From assembly GCA_937899895.1 (NCBI GenBank), contig CALBQR010000031.1:1-13457 (forward strand): a stretch of 13,457 bases of DNA. Reading direction: 5' to 3'. This DNA comes from an uncultured Alistipes sp. (lineage in GTDB: Bacteria; Bacteroidota; Bacteroidia; Bacteroidales; Rikenellaceae). Below the pieces are notes generated by a model that was given only the letters and a program-made list of their open reading frames with translations, made no database searches and had not been told where the DNA came from. The position numbers and the translations under genes are program-made. This document shows, in pieces, positions 1 to 7,761 of the stretch (within the stretch, counting starts at the first letter, position 1; every line of letters begins with the position of its first letter).

Positions 1-2099
1 AAGAGATTTCCTCTTTCTTCTTCAGGCAGCCGCATCTCTATGCGGTCATGCCAATCCATAGCCGCTGCCTCTGCCGACTCAGGATTGTCCGCCATGAATA
101 TGATCTGAAACAGATCGCTGTACGGCGGATATGCCATATAATTTCTCAACAGTATCTCTTCTCTGTAAAACCCTTCATAATCCTGCTCAGCTGCATATTT
201 CACCGCATAATTATCGGGGCTGTAAGTCTGGATTATCACCTTGCCGGTCTCTTCTCCTCTGCCGGCTCTTCCCGCTGCCTGAGTTATGAGCTGAAAAGCT
301 CGCTCCGAAGCGCGGAAATCGGGGTAGTTCAGCAGGTTATCGGCATTGAGGATTCCCACCACACGCACCTGCGAGAAGTCGAAGCCCTTGGTTATCATCT
401 GTGTTCCGACAAGGATATCCGTAATGCCACTCTCGAAGCGGTGAATAATCTGATTATAAGCTGTTTGCGAGGTTGCGCTGTCGCGGTCAAGGCGGTCGAT
501 ACGCGCCTGTGGGAAGATCTTTGCCAGCTCCTCCTCAACCTTCTCGGTGCCAAATCCGCGCAGGGTAACATCGGCAACGTGGCACGAAGGGCAGTGGTTG
601 GGCATCGGCTGGCGATAACCGCAATAGTGGCAACGCAACGTGTTGTCCTGACGGTGGAAGGTCAGCGCGACGTTGCAGTGCGGACATTCGATGACGCGGC
701 CACACTCCGTACATTCGACATAGGGCGAAAATCCGCGGCGGTTTTGGAACAACATCGCCTGACCGCCCTCGGCCAACGTGTCGGTCAAGCGGTCGATCAG
801 AACCTTATTGAAATGGGTGTGTCGCTCGCCGCGTTTGGCTGCACGGAGGGTGTCCGAAACGATTATGCGAGGCATCGTTGCTCCGCCATAACGCTCTGTC
901 AGTGAGGTATATCCATACTTGCCGCGATGGGCGTTCATAAAGCTTTCGATCGAAGGGGTCGCACTACCCAACACAATCGGGCAGTCGTACATCGACGCCG
1001 CCACAACGGCCGTATCGCGGGCATTGTATCGCGGTGCGGGGTCGTTCTGTTTGTAGCTCGCATCGTGCTCCTCATCGACAACAATCAAGCGCGGATGTTG
1101 CAGTGGCAGCAGCAGTGCCGAGCGTGTTCCGACAATCAGTCGCCCCGCCTCGGAGCGCATCAATCGCAGGTAGATATCGGTCCGGCGCGTGTCGGTCAGC
1201 TTCGAGTGATAGGGCACCACGCGATCGCCGAAATAGCGTTGCAGACGGGCGATCAACTGCTCGGTGAGGGCGATTTCGGGCACCAACATAACCGCATCGC
1301 CGCCCTGTTCCAATGCTTTGGCTATCAGGTGAATATAGATTTCGGTCTTGCCCGATCCCGTAACGCCGTGCAACAACACACAGCGCGTCGAGGCGTGTTG
1401 CTCGCGGATCGAATCGAGGGCCTTCGTCTGCGCCTCGGATAGTATGGGCAGGGGCGCACACAACTCCTTCGAGCCGAATGTGGCTTCGCGCTCGCGCTCG
1501 TGAAAGAGAACTAAACCCTTATCAGCCAACGCTTTGAGCGTAGGCGCAGTTGCTTCGAGCGTACGACAACGCACCTCGCCCTCGAAGTCGGGAAGTTCGT
1601 TCGTGGTGAGTCGATCGACGATCTCCAAAAGTGCGGCATACTGCTTCGGCGCACGGCGTGAGAGCCGTTCAAAGCACTCATTCAGAGCCTCTTGCGAGCG
1701 ATATTCGGGCGCAATCGACACTGTTCGCTCCGTTGCCACGTGGAACTCGTCATCCTCAAACTCCTCATTCGAGAGACCGCTGGGCTTCATCTTCGCGGGC
1801 AGAGCCGAGCGCATAACCTCGCCCACCGAACACATATAGTAGTCGGCAATCCACTCCCACAGACGTCGTTGCTCGGCCGAGAGCAGCGGTTCGGGATAGA
1901 GTATGCGTTGGATCGGTTTTGTGCGGAACGGAGGGCGTTCGGTTGTGATCTGCCAAACGATGCCCGTATAGATTTTGCGTGGCCCCAACTGCACCACAAC
2001 AGCCTGACCCTCACGCAGATTCTCCGCCACCTCACCCTCGGCCGAGAATGTGAATGACGGCTGCGCCAACGGCAAAACGATATGTGCATAGAGAGTCAT
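1..2099 (-). CDS. priA: Primosomal protein N' (replication restart helicase PriA), C-terminus cut by window edge
   Basis: PriA is the superfamily 2 DNA helicase that recognises stalled forks and D-loops and reloads the replisome. About 699 residues are visible. The start is the ATG at 2099-2097 (MTLYAHIVLPLAQ). In order I see the N-terminal DNA-binding region, Walker A GVTGSGKT (residues 245-252), the DEEH helicase box (342-345), and a zinc-binding block at about 460-508 with four CxxC pairs (CTEC, CPHC, CHYC, CPSC). These are followed by the PriA-typical GILNADNLLN and the motif VI-like QAAGRAGRG. The reading frame stays open to position 1, so the last ~120 residues expected for the family lie outside the window. 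It is the second gene of an operon, 47 bp after the DUF4924 gene. The identification is very secure; no frameshift was seen. Confidence 0.96.
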   Translation of the reverse strand, partial: MTLYAHIVLPLAQPSFTFSAEGEVAENLREGQAVVVQLGPRKIYTGIVWQITTERPPFRTKPIQRILYPEPLLSAEQRRLWEWIADYYMCSVGEVMRSALPAKMKPSGLSNEEFEDDEFHVATERTVSIAPEYRSQEALNECFERLSRRAPKQYAALLEIVDRLTTNELPDFEGEVRCRTLEATAPTLKALADKGLVLFHEREREATFGSKELCAPLPILSEAQTKALDSIREQHASTRCVLLHGVTGSGKTEIYIHLIAKALEQGGDAVMLVPEIALTEQLIARLQRYFGDRVVPYHSKLTDTRRTDIYLRLMRSEAGRLIVGTRSALLLPLQHPRLIVVDEEHDASYKQNDPAPRYNARDTAVVAASMYDCPIVLGSATPSIESFMNAHRGKYGYTSLTERYGGATMPRIIVSDTLRAAKRGERHTHFNKVLIDRLTDTLAEGGQAMLFQNRRGFSPYVECTECGRVIECPHCNVALTFHRQDNTLRCHYCGYRQPMPNHCPSCHVADVTLRGFGTEKVEEELAKIFPQARIDRLDRDSATSQTAYNQIIHRFESGITDILVGTQMITKGFDFSQVRVVGILNADNLLNYPDFRASERAFQLITQAAGRAGRGEETGKVIIQTYSPDNYAVKYAAEQDYEGFYREEILLRNYMAYPPYSDLFQIIFMADNPESAEAAAMDWHDRIEMRLPEEERGNL

Positions 2100-2146
2100 C
2101 GCCTGCTCAAATGAAAGTTCTTTTACAACCCTTCGCGCCCTTCGGA

Positions 2147-2701
2147 TTACTCCTCCTTAAAGAGGTCTATCTCACCTCGCTCGGCGGCGCGGAAAACCCT
2201 TGCCAACTCCGCCACAACGGGCGACACAAGCTCCACGACATCGGCAATTGCGCGATTCTCTCCCTGACCCTTAATGCGGTAGAGCATAACGGCATAGAGC
2301 GCACGGAAACAGAGCTCCACATCGCTCGCCTCGTGCTTCGAGAAGAGCGAGCGCAGGCGCGGCAATTCGGGCGCAAGGGCGGCATAACGACGTCGATATT
2401 CCTCGCCAACGGGCAGTTTCATCAGTTGCAGATGGAGATTTTGCAGGTCGGCAATGAGATGCAACGTATGGTTCAGGTGGCCCTGCTCCTCCTTGCCCTC
2501 TTCGCGCAGGAGGTTGCACAGCTCCATATACCAGAGAAATATCGCCTGCTGCTGTTCGGGAGTGGCCTCACGTTTAGCGACGAGGGTCGTCCAAATCGCC
2601 TCCGGGCTGAATTGCAGGGCACGAAGCAGATCTTCGAGCTGCCACAGATAGAGAATATATTCGGCGATATTTTCGCGGCGACGGCTTTGAGCGATATCCA
2701 T
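2147..2701 (-). CDS. DUF4924 family protein, function unknown
   Basis: This is a 184-residue cytoplasmic protein with no signal peptide or membrane segment. It opens with an ENIAEYILYLWQLEDLLRA-type sequence that I recognise, from memory, as the Bacteroidetes-restricted DUF4924 family. It is mostly predicted helical, rich in Leu, Glu and Arg, and contains only two Cys and no obvious catalytic motif. Start ATG is at 2701-2699, stop TAA at 2149-2147. It lies 47 bp upstream of priA on the same strand and is probably co-transcribed from the box at 2728-2735. The pairing suggests, but does not show, a role near replication restart or chromosome maintenance. No biochemical function is known to me. 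Confidence 0.85.
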   Translation of the reverse strand: MDIAQSRRRENIAEYILYLWQLEDLLRALQFSPEAIWTTLVAKREATPEQQQAIFLWYMELCNLLREEGKEEQGHLNHTLHLIADLQNLHLQLMKLPVGEEYRRRYAALAPELPRLRSLFSKHEASDVELCFRALYAVMLYRIKGQGENRAIADVVELVSPVVAELARVFRAAERGEIDLFKEE

Positions 2702-2727
2702 TTTTTCGGTTTTTTGGGGTTATAGTG

Positions 2728-2735
2728 CAAAGGTA
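2728..2735 (-). promoter_or_regulatory. Bacteroidetes -7 box for the DUF4924-priA operon
   Basis: On the minus strand this reads TACCTTTG, an exact fit to TAnnTTTG, 27 bp before the DUF4924 start codon. A TTTG lies upstream (2751-2748), but it is closer than the usual -33 spacing, so only the -7 element is well supported. Confidence 0.55.
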
Positions 2736-2796
2736 CAAAAAAGAGGTCAAATTTCAGCTGCTCGTTATCAAAATCTTTAACCCGCGACAGGGCACA

Positions 2797-2822
2797 GCGC
2801 AAATCGGAAGCGCGAATCGGGA
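2797..2822. repeat. Imperfect 13-bp tandem duplication
   Basis: GCGCAAATCGGAA is followed immediately by GCGCGAATCGGGA, which differ at two positions, and then by another GCG. It lies between the two divergent promoters. It may be chance or a remnant of slippage; no function can be assigned. Confidence 0.4.
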
Positions 2823-2896
2823 GCGTGGGTGGTGGCAGATTTGGGCGGCGATATAAAAATTTTATTGTTTTTCGATAAATGCTGGAATAAATTTTT

Positions 2897-2904
2897 TATC
2901 TTTG
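2897..2904 (+). promoter_or_regulatory. Bacteroidetes -7 box for the esterase gene
   Basis: TATCTTTG fits TAnnTTTG exactly and sits in an AT-rich stretch; a T-rich TTTTTCG tract at 2868-2874 is a possible -33 element. Transcription from it would start near 2911 and give a leader of about 145 nt before the ATG at 3055. Confidence 0.6.
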
Positions 2905-2910
2905 CAATAT

Positions 2911-3010
2911 GTAGCTTTCAACTTACGTTGAAACGGGCAGCCGCAAAGGGGCAAAACACTCCGAAAAATCGGTGCGAGGCTCCCCCAAAAAGGCTTTGAG
3001 AGAGGCCCAC
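2911..3010 (+). promoter_or_regulatory. Candidate structured 5' leader, unassigned class
   Basis: The first hairpin is a perfect 7-bp inverted repeat, TTTCAAC (2916-2922) and GTTGAAA (2927-2933) with a 4-nt loop. A set of short nested pairings follows: GGGC 2935-2938 with GCCC 3005-3008; CAAAG 2944-2948 with CTTTG 2994-2998; GGGC 2949-2952 with GCTC 2979-2982; CCGA 2961-2964 with TCGG 2969-2972. Together they make a long arm ending 45 nt before the start codon. I do not recognise a known riboswitch signature. The stems are short and could be chance in GC-rich sequence. Confidence 0.35.
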
Positions 3011-3054
3011 GAAAAACAGCGAAATTGAGTATAAAAACAAAAACAAACAGCAAT

Positions 3055-4323
3055 ATGAAACGTCTATTCTTAACTCTTACATTGGCGATTGCGCTGACCA
3101 TCAGTGCTTTTGCGCAGAAAGTTCAATTACATCTGATTCCCGATTCGCCCACTGCTACCTATCGCACCGGCGAGCAGGCACGAATGAAGGTCATCGCTCT
3201 GGATTGCGGCGTGGCAATCTACGACGCCGAGGTGAGCTACGAGGTGAGCGAGGATCTGATGCCCGCACGCGAGAAGAGCGTCGTAAAGCTCAAAGGTCCC
3301 GAAGCGACCATCAAGGTCGGCACGATGAAGAAGGCGGGTTTCCTACGCGTACGTGCAAAGATTGAGCACGACGGTAAGAGCTACTCGACCACCAAAACCA
3401 TCGGTTTCGATCCCCACAAATTGGAGCCTACGACACCTATGCCGAAGGATTTCGATGAGTTCTGGCAGAAGGGTCTTGAACAGGTGGCAAAGGTGAAGCT
3501 CAACCCCAAAATGGAGTTGTTGCCTGAACGTTGCACCGAGAAGGTCAATAGCTATCTGGTTTCGTACGGAAACATCAACAATACACGTATGTACGGCATT
3601 TTGACCGTGCCCAAAGCCGAGGGTAAATATCCCGCTATCCTGCGTCTGCCGGGTGCGGGAGTGCACGCCATCGGTGGCGACACGAAGCACGCCGAGCAGG
3701 GTGTGATCATCTTGGAGATGGGTATTCACGGTATCCCCGTAAATTTCGATGCGGAGGTCTATGCGGCCCTCAACCGTCAGGCGGCACTTCGAGATTATGC
3801 AACGCTCAACCTCGACGACCGCGATGCGTACTACTATCGTCGCGTCTTTTTGGGTTGTGTGAAGGGCGTTGAGTATCTGCTGTCGCTGCCCCAGTGCAAC
3901 GGTAAGATCGGTACGCTCGGCGGTTCGCAGGGTGGTCTGCTCTCGATCGTGGTATCGCGTTTGGAGCCGAGAGTGAAGGCTTCGGTGATCTACTTCCCCG
4001 CATTCTGCGATCAGGAGGGTTACATCAACGGTCGCGCAGGCGGCTGGCCCCACACCTTCAAGTGGGAGGGTAACCGCACAAAGCAAATCATCGAGACACA
4101 GCGTTACTACGACGCCTCGAACTTTGCTCGCGGCTTGAAGGCTCCTGTCTTCTACGCATTTGGTTACAACGACATCACCTGCTCGCCGACCACGACCTAT
4201 GCTACCTATAACATCATCACTGCCCCCAAGCAGATCTGTGTAAGCCCCAACACGGGCCACTGGCTACCTTCGGAGCACGTAACGAAGATGTGGGACTGGA
4301 TCATCAATGAGTTGAAAAAATAG
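3055..4323 (+). CDS. Secreted acetylxylan esterase / cephalosporin C deacetylase-like (CE7, AXE1) alpha/beta hydrolase
   Basis: This 422-residue exported esterase probably removes acetyl groups from xylan or related oligosaccharides. Residues 1-20 form a signal peptide (MKRLFLTLTLAIALTISAFA, cleavage before Gln21). Residues ~22-115 look like a beta-rich accessory domain, and ~120-422 are the AXE1 alpha/beta-hydrolase domain. The likely triad is Ser291 in GGSQGG, Asp373 in GYNDITCSP and His402 in NTGHW. I chose the ATG at 3055 because the signal peptide starts exactly there; the 10 codons upstream lack an ATG. The 89-bp gap to sppA contains only a weak hairpin, so read-through is possible. No sugar-utilisation (SusC/D) genes are nearby. 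The substrate is inferred from the family, and other acylated sugars are possible. Confidence 0.88.
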   Translation: MKRLFLTLTLAIALTISAFAQKVQLHLIPDSPTATYRTGEQARMKVIALDCGVAIYDAEVSYEVSEDLMPAREKSVVKLKGPEATIKVGTMKKAGFLRVRAKIEHDGKSYSTTKTIGFDPHKLEPTTPMPKDFDEFWQKGLEQVAKVKLNPKMELLPERCTEKVNSYLVSYGNINNTRMYGILTVPKAEGKYPAILRLPGAGVHAIGGDTKHAEQGVIILEMGIHGIPVNFDAEVYAALNRQAALRDYATLNLDDRDAYYYRRVFLGCVKGVEYLLSLPQCNGKIGTLGGSQGGLLSIVVSRLEPRVKASVIYFPAFCDQEGYINGRAGGWPHTFKWEGNRTKQIIETQRYYDASNFARGLKAPVFYAFGYNDITCSPTTTYATYNIITAPKQICVSPNTGHWLPSEHVTKMWDWIINELKK

Positions 4324-4343
4324 GAGATAAAAGATCGCTCGGT

Positions 4344-4364
4344 CCCCTCGCGGGGCTATATATT
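4344..4364 (+). terminator. Weak hairpin after the esterase gene
   Basis: CCCC (4344-4347) and GGGG (4352-4355) form a short stem over a TCGC loop, followed by an AT-rich run ending in TTTT rather than a clean U tract. It may attenuate rather than stop transcription into sppA. Confidence 0.3.
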
Positions 4365-4412
4365 TTAGGTATTGAAAATTTGGTAAATATTAACAATAAA
4401 AGGATAACGACT

Positions 4413-6179
4413 ATGAACTTTTTTAAGACCTTTTTGGCATCGTTGCTCGCATTCATCGTTGCCAATTTCGTTTGGTTTTTCCTGCTGATCATCTTTTTTG
4501 TGGGAGTAGCTGCACTGTCGCAAAGCTCGTCGACGGTGGTCGAGCCCAAATCTGTGCTGCGCATTGACCTTGCCGAGTCGATCGTTGATGCGCCTGTCAA
4601 TGATCCCTTCTCGGAGTTCGACCCGATGTCGATGAATATGCAGAAGAGTATCTCGAATATGGATGTTATGCACGCTATCGGCGCAGCAGCAACCGACCCC
4701 AATATCGAGGGTATCTATATCAACCTCGACGGTGCAGGTATCGTTACAACCTCACTGCTCGAAGAGGTGCGCGGCTACCTCAAAAACTTTAAGGAGGAGG
4801 GCAAATTCATCGTCGCTTACGGCGAGACCTACTCGCAGGGCGGTTACTATCTGGCATCGGTTGCCGACAGCCTCTACCTCAACCCCGCAGGTCAGATGGA
4901 TTGGCGCGGTCTGGCGATGCAGGTGATGTTCTACAAGGGCCTGCTCGACAAGTTGGGCGTGGAGCCGCAGGTGTTCCGCCACGGTACATTCAAGTCGGCC
5001 GTTGAGCCCTATATCCTCAACCGTATGAGCCCCGCAAACCGTACGCAGATGGAGACCATCGCAAACTCGATCTGGGGCACGTTGGTTAATGATATCGCCA
5101 CCTCGCGTAATCTGTCGATCGACTCGCTGAATATGTTTGCGAGCGATCTGTCGGCAATGCTGCCCGAAGAGGCGTTGGAGAAGCGACTGATTGACGGTTT
5201 GAAGTACGAGGATGAGGTTGAGGATCTGCTGCGCGAGAAGCTCGAATTGGATGCCGACGAGGATATCAATTTCGTTACTTTGGGCGAATATGTAGCCTCG
5301 AAACCCTACACCGAAACATACTCGGACAACAAGATCGAGGTGATCTATGCCGATGGTCAAATCGTGCAGGGTCGCAGTGCAAAGGGCACTCTCGGCTCGA
5401 CAACGCTGGCCGAGCAGCTGGCCGAGGCACGTTTAGATGAGGATGTTAAGGCGGTTGTTCTGCGCGTAAATTCACCCGGTGGCTCGGCACTCGCTTCGGA
5501 GGTTATGTGGCGCGAAATGGAGCTGCTGCGTCAGCAGAAACCCGTTGTTGTTTCGATGGGCGACTACGCTGCAAGCGGCGGTTACTACATCTCGGCACCG
5601 GCCGATGTGATCATTGCAAATGCCAATACGCTTACCGGCTCGATCGGTGTTTTCGGTCTGATGTTCAATGCCGAGAAGACCTTGCAGAATAAGTTGGGCG
5701 TGTCGATCGACGTTGCCAAGACCAACCCCTCGGCCGATATGGGCTCGTTCCATCGTGGCGTAACCTCGTCGGAGCGCGAGTTTATGATGAAGGGTATCGA
5801 GGATGTATATTCGACCTTTGTAAATCACGTTGCCGATGGTCGTAATATGACCTTCGACTCGGTTGATGCCATCGGTCAGGGTCGCGTTTGGACAGGTAGC
5901 GACGGCAAGCGTATCGGTCTGGTTGATGAGATTGGCGGTTTGCAGTATGCAATTGCCGTTGCAGCCGAGAAGGCAGAGTGCATCGACGACTATATGGTAC
6001 GCGAATCGACAGGCAAGCCTACGGGTTTTGCTGCGATTTTGAACGAAATTTCGATGCGAATTTCGGAGCGTAAGATGCGCAAGGAGATGGGCATTTTCTA
6101 TGATGATTACTGCTCACTGCGCGCATTGATGGAGAATGAGGGTGTGCAGGCCCTGGCTCTGCCCATCAAGATCCAGTAA
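4413..6179 (+). CDS. sppA: Signal peptide peptidase SppA, 67K type (S49 serine protease)
   Basis: SppA is a membrane-anchored protease that degrades cleaved signal peptides and other membrane-associated peptides. At 588 residues it is the long type with two tandem S49 domains. An N-terminal transmembrane anchor covers about residues 8-35. The N-terminal S49 domain (~115-270) carries the predicted general base Lys194 in GTFKSAVEPY. The C-terminal domain (~320-480) carries the nucleophile Ser388 in DYAASGGYY. This Lys/Ser pairing across the two domains matches the E. coli enzyme (Lys209/Ser409). The ATG at 4413 places the membrane anchor right at the start. The gene ends at a strong terminator (6215-6248) and lies between the esterase and mrp. 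No good TAnnTTTG box was seen in the 89-bp upstream gap, so it may be read from the esterase promoter. Confidence 0.95.
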   Translation: MNFFKTFLASLLAFIVANFVWFFLLIIFFVGVAALSQSSSTVVEPKSVLRIDLAESIVDAPVNDPFSEFDPMSMNMQKSISNMDVMHAIGAAATDPNIEGIYINLDGAGIVTTSLLEEVRGYLKNFKEEGKFIVAYGETYSQGGYYLASVADSLYLNPAGQMDWRGLAMQVMFYKGLLDKLGVEPQVFRHGTFKSAVEPYILNRMSPANRTQMETIANSIWGTLVNDIATSRNLSIDSLNMFASDLSAMLPEEALEKRLIDGLKYEDEVEDLLREKLELDADEDINFVTLGEYVASKPYTETYSDNKIEVIYADGQIVQGRSAKGTLGSTTLAEQLAEARLDEDVKAVVLRVNSPGGSALASEVMWREMELLRQQKPVVVSMGDYAASGGYYISAPADVIIANANTLTGSIGVFGLMFNAEKTLQNKLGVSIDVAKTNPSADMGSFHRGVTSSEREFMMKGIEDVYSTFVNHVADGRNMTFDSVDAIGQGRVWTGSDGKRIGLVDEIGGLQYAIAVAAEKAECIDDYMVRESTGKPTGFAAILNEISMRISERKMRKEMGIFYDDYCSLRALMENEGVQALALPIKIQ

Positions 6180-6214
6180 GCGAAATAGCCGACCGAGATT
6201 CGGAAATTCAAAAA

Positions 6215-6248
6215 AGTGGCTTCTGCTTCGGCGGAAGTCGCTTTTTTT
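6215..6248 (+). terminator. Strong rho-independent terminator after sppA
   Basis: A 12-bp stem (6215-6226 with 6231-6242, counting three G-U pairs) closes on a TTCG tetraloop and is followed by seven T residues (6242-6248). The end of the T tract, TTTG at 6246-6249, may also serve as part of the -33 region of the mrp promoter. Confidence 0.92.
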
Positions 6249-6272
6249 GTGCTATTATCCATAGAAAATTCG

Positions 6273-6280
6273 TATATTTG
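6273..6280 (+). promoter_or_regulatory. Bacteroidetes -7 box for mrp
   Basis: TATATTTG matches TAnnTTTG exactly, with TTTG at 6246-6249 as a possible -33 element at a slightly long spacing. The predicted leader is about 90 nt, A-rich, with AAAAAGGA at 6357-6364 but no Shine-Dalgarno sequence at normal distance. Confidence 0.6.
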
Positions 6281-6378
6281 TAAGTTGGTGAGAAGTTTAT
6301 TTTATTCAAAAAGTAAAACTCAAAACGGTAAGGCTTGCAAAACTAACAAACAACGAAAAAAGGATAATTAACAACAAT

Positions 6379-7428
6379 ATGAACAAGGAACAATTAATAA
6401 CTCTTCTCTCCTCGATCGTTCATCCCGAAACGGGTAAAAATCTCGTTGAGAGCGACTTGGTTTCGATGGCCGAACTCGATGGAGGAAAGGTTGTACTTAA
6501 CCTTATGATGGCAAAGCCGCGCGATCCCTTTGCCGTTAAGATCAAGAGTCGCATTGAGGAGCTGGCTGCCGAGATGATGGGCGAGGAGGCTGCACTGCTC
6601 ACCGTCATCATCCGCGAGCAGGCCCCCAAACAACCCAAACCACAACCCCGTTCGGCGGCCGAAAATATCCGCAAGGTGATCGCAATCGCATCGGGCAAGG
6701 GCGGCGTAGGTAAATCGACCGTAACGGCAAATACGGCTGTGGCACTGCGCAATGCGGGCTATAAGGTTGGTATTTTAGATGCCGATGTCTATGGTCCCTC
6801 GCAGCCGAAGATGTTTGGCGTTGAGGAGTATATCCCCGAAATGCGCGAGCGCGATGGTGCCGAGTATATGGCCGCAGCCGAGGTTATGGGTATCAAATTG
6901 ATGTCTATCGGCTTCTTTATCGCTTCGGATGATGCGCTTGTGTGGCGCGGTCCGATGGCCAATAACGCCCTGCGTCAGATGATCCACCAGACCGAGTGGG
7001 GAGCGTTGGACTATCTACTGATCGACCTGCCGCCGGGTACGGGCGATATCCATTTGAGTGTGATGTCGGAGCTTACGATCGACTCGGCTGTGATCGTTAC
7101 CACGCCGCAGCAGGTGGCCCTGGCCGATGTTCTGCGCGGAATACGTATGTTCAAGGCTGAGAAGATAGATATTCCCGTTGCGGGCTTGATCGAAAATATG
7201 GCGTGGTTCACTCCGCGCGAGCTGCCCGATAACCGTTACTACATCTTCGGTCGCGGTGGCGGTCGCGCTCTTGCCGAGAAGGAGGGTGTTGATTTCTTGG
7301 GCGAGGTGCCTATTATTCAGTCGGTTATGGAGGGTGCAGATTGCGGTCGCCCCGCCTCGTCGTTCGATGTCGATACCGAGATATACTATCGTCAGATCGC
7401 CGAGAAGATCGTTAAGAATGTCGGTTAA
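6379..7428 (+). CDS. mrp: Mrp/ApbC/NBP35 family P-loop ATPase, iron-sulfur cluster carrier type
   Basis: Members of this family bind and pass on Fe-S clusters to apoproteins in the cytoplasm. The protein has 349 residues. Residues ~5-85 form a MIP18/DUF59-type N-terminal domain, joined by a Pro/Gln-rich linker (QAPKQPKPQP, 91-100) to the ATPase domain. The deviant Walker A motif GKGGVGKS is at 106-113, ILDADVYGPS at 132-141, and the switch motif DLPPGTGD at 216-223. The CxxC motif that carries the bridging cluster in enterobacterial ApbC is missing: the equivalent stretch reads ENMAWFTPRELPDNRYY, and the only cysteine in the protein is Cys322. I recall other Bacteroidetes homologues being like this. 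Start ATG at 6379 fits the usual N-terminus. Monocistronic by appearance; nadA, an Fe-S enzyme, follows after 442 bp. Confidence 0.93.
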   Translation: MNKEQLITLLSSIVHPETGKNLVESDLVSMAELDGGKVVLNLMMAKPRDPFAVKIKSRIEELAAEMMGEEAALLTVIIREQAPKQPKPQPRSAAENIRKVIAIASGKGGVGKSTVTANTAVALRNAGYKVGILDADVYGPSQPKMFGVEEYIPEMRERDGAEYMAAAEVMGIKLMSIGFFIASDDALVWRGPMANNALRQMIHQTEWGALDYLLIDLPPGTGDIHLSVMSELTIDSAVIVTTPQQVALADVLRGIRMFKAEKIDIPVAGLIENMAWFTPRELPDNRYYIFGRGGGRALAEKEGVDFLGEVPIIQSVMEGADCGRPASSFDVDTEIYYRQIAEKIVKNVG

Positions 7429-7532
7429 TAACCCTCGATATTGTCGATAAAGGTTGTTAATAACGGTTGAAACCACTGTTGAAAGTTGTGAAACAAATGG
7501 TCGAAAACTTTTCACTCTTTTAGCTCCAAAAA

Positions 7533-7586
7533 ATTTGGAAATTCACCATCGACACTCGTATAATGTGAAGGGTGGATTTTCCAAAT
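7533..7586. repeat. Imperfect inverted repeat, 15-16 nt arms
   Basis: ATTTGGAAATTCACC (7533-7547) faces GGTGGATTTTCCAAAT (7571-7586), complementary apart from one mismatch and one extra base, around a 23-nt loop. A second inner pairing TCAC/GTGA is possible. There is no T tract downstream on the plus strand; on the minus strand it is followed by TTTTTT. It may be an mrp 3' end structure. Confidence 0.5.
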
Positions 7587-7742
7587 TAAAATGTTGAAAT
7601 TCGATTGACATCGACACGAGCTATTTTTACGATGAAATGTTAAAAATCAATATCTGTTAATTTGTCAATAGATGATAATAACAATTGTTTATTGCTGATA
7701 TTAAACCGTTGAAACTAAATAAAGTATAAGTAAACACAAATG

Positions 7743-7761
7743 TTTATCAAAGGTTGATAAA
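7743..7761. promoter_or_regulatory. Perfect 8-bp inverted repeat upstream of nadA, possible operator
   Basis: TTTATCAA, a 3-nt AGG spacer, then TTGATAAA. It lies 110 bp before the nadA start codon. The compact symmetric form suits a dimeric repressor, but I cannot match it to a known NAD-pathway regulator. Confidence 0.35.

Larger units (their letters stand above)
2702..3054. other. Divergent intergenic region between DUF4924-priA and the esterase gene
   Basis: This 353-bp spacer has no convincing ORF. It contains a minus-strand -7 box (2728-2735), an imperfect 13-bp tandem duplication (2797-2822), a plus-strand -7 box (2897-2904) and a long foldable leader (2911-3010) for the esterase gene. 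The stretch around 2850-2900 is very AT-rich, the rest mixed. Confidence 0.8.

Noticed and set aside
48..905. A 285-codon plus-strand frame at the left edge, with another at 927-1442
   Set aside because: Both are antisense to priA, whose minus-strand frame shows all helicase and zinc motifs without a break.
3343..4260. A 305-codon minus-strand frame antisense to the esterase gene
   Set aside because: Same codon-bias shadow; the plus-strand frame has a signal peptide, a catalytic triad and family-wide homology.
7429..7600. Possible CRISPR-like array of GTTGAAA-containing units
   Set aside because: The shared words are only 7-8 bp, unit lengths are uneven, and there are no conserved repeats of CRISPR length and no cas genes.
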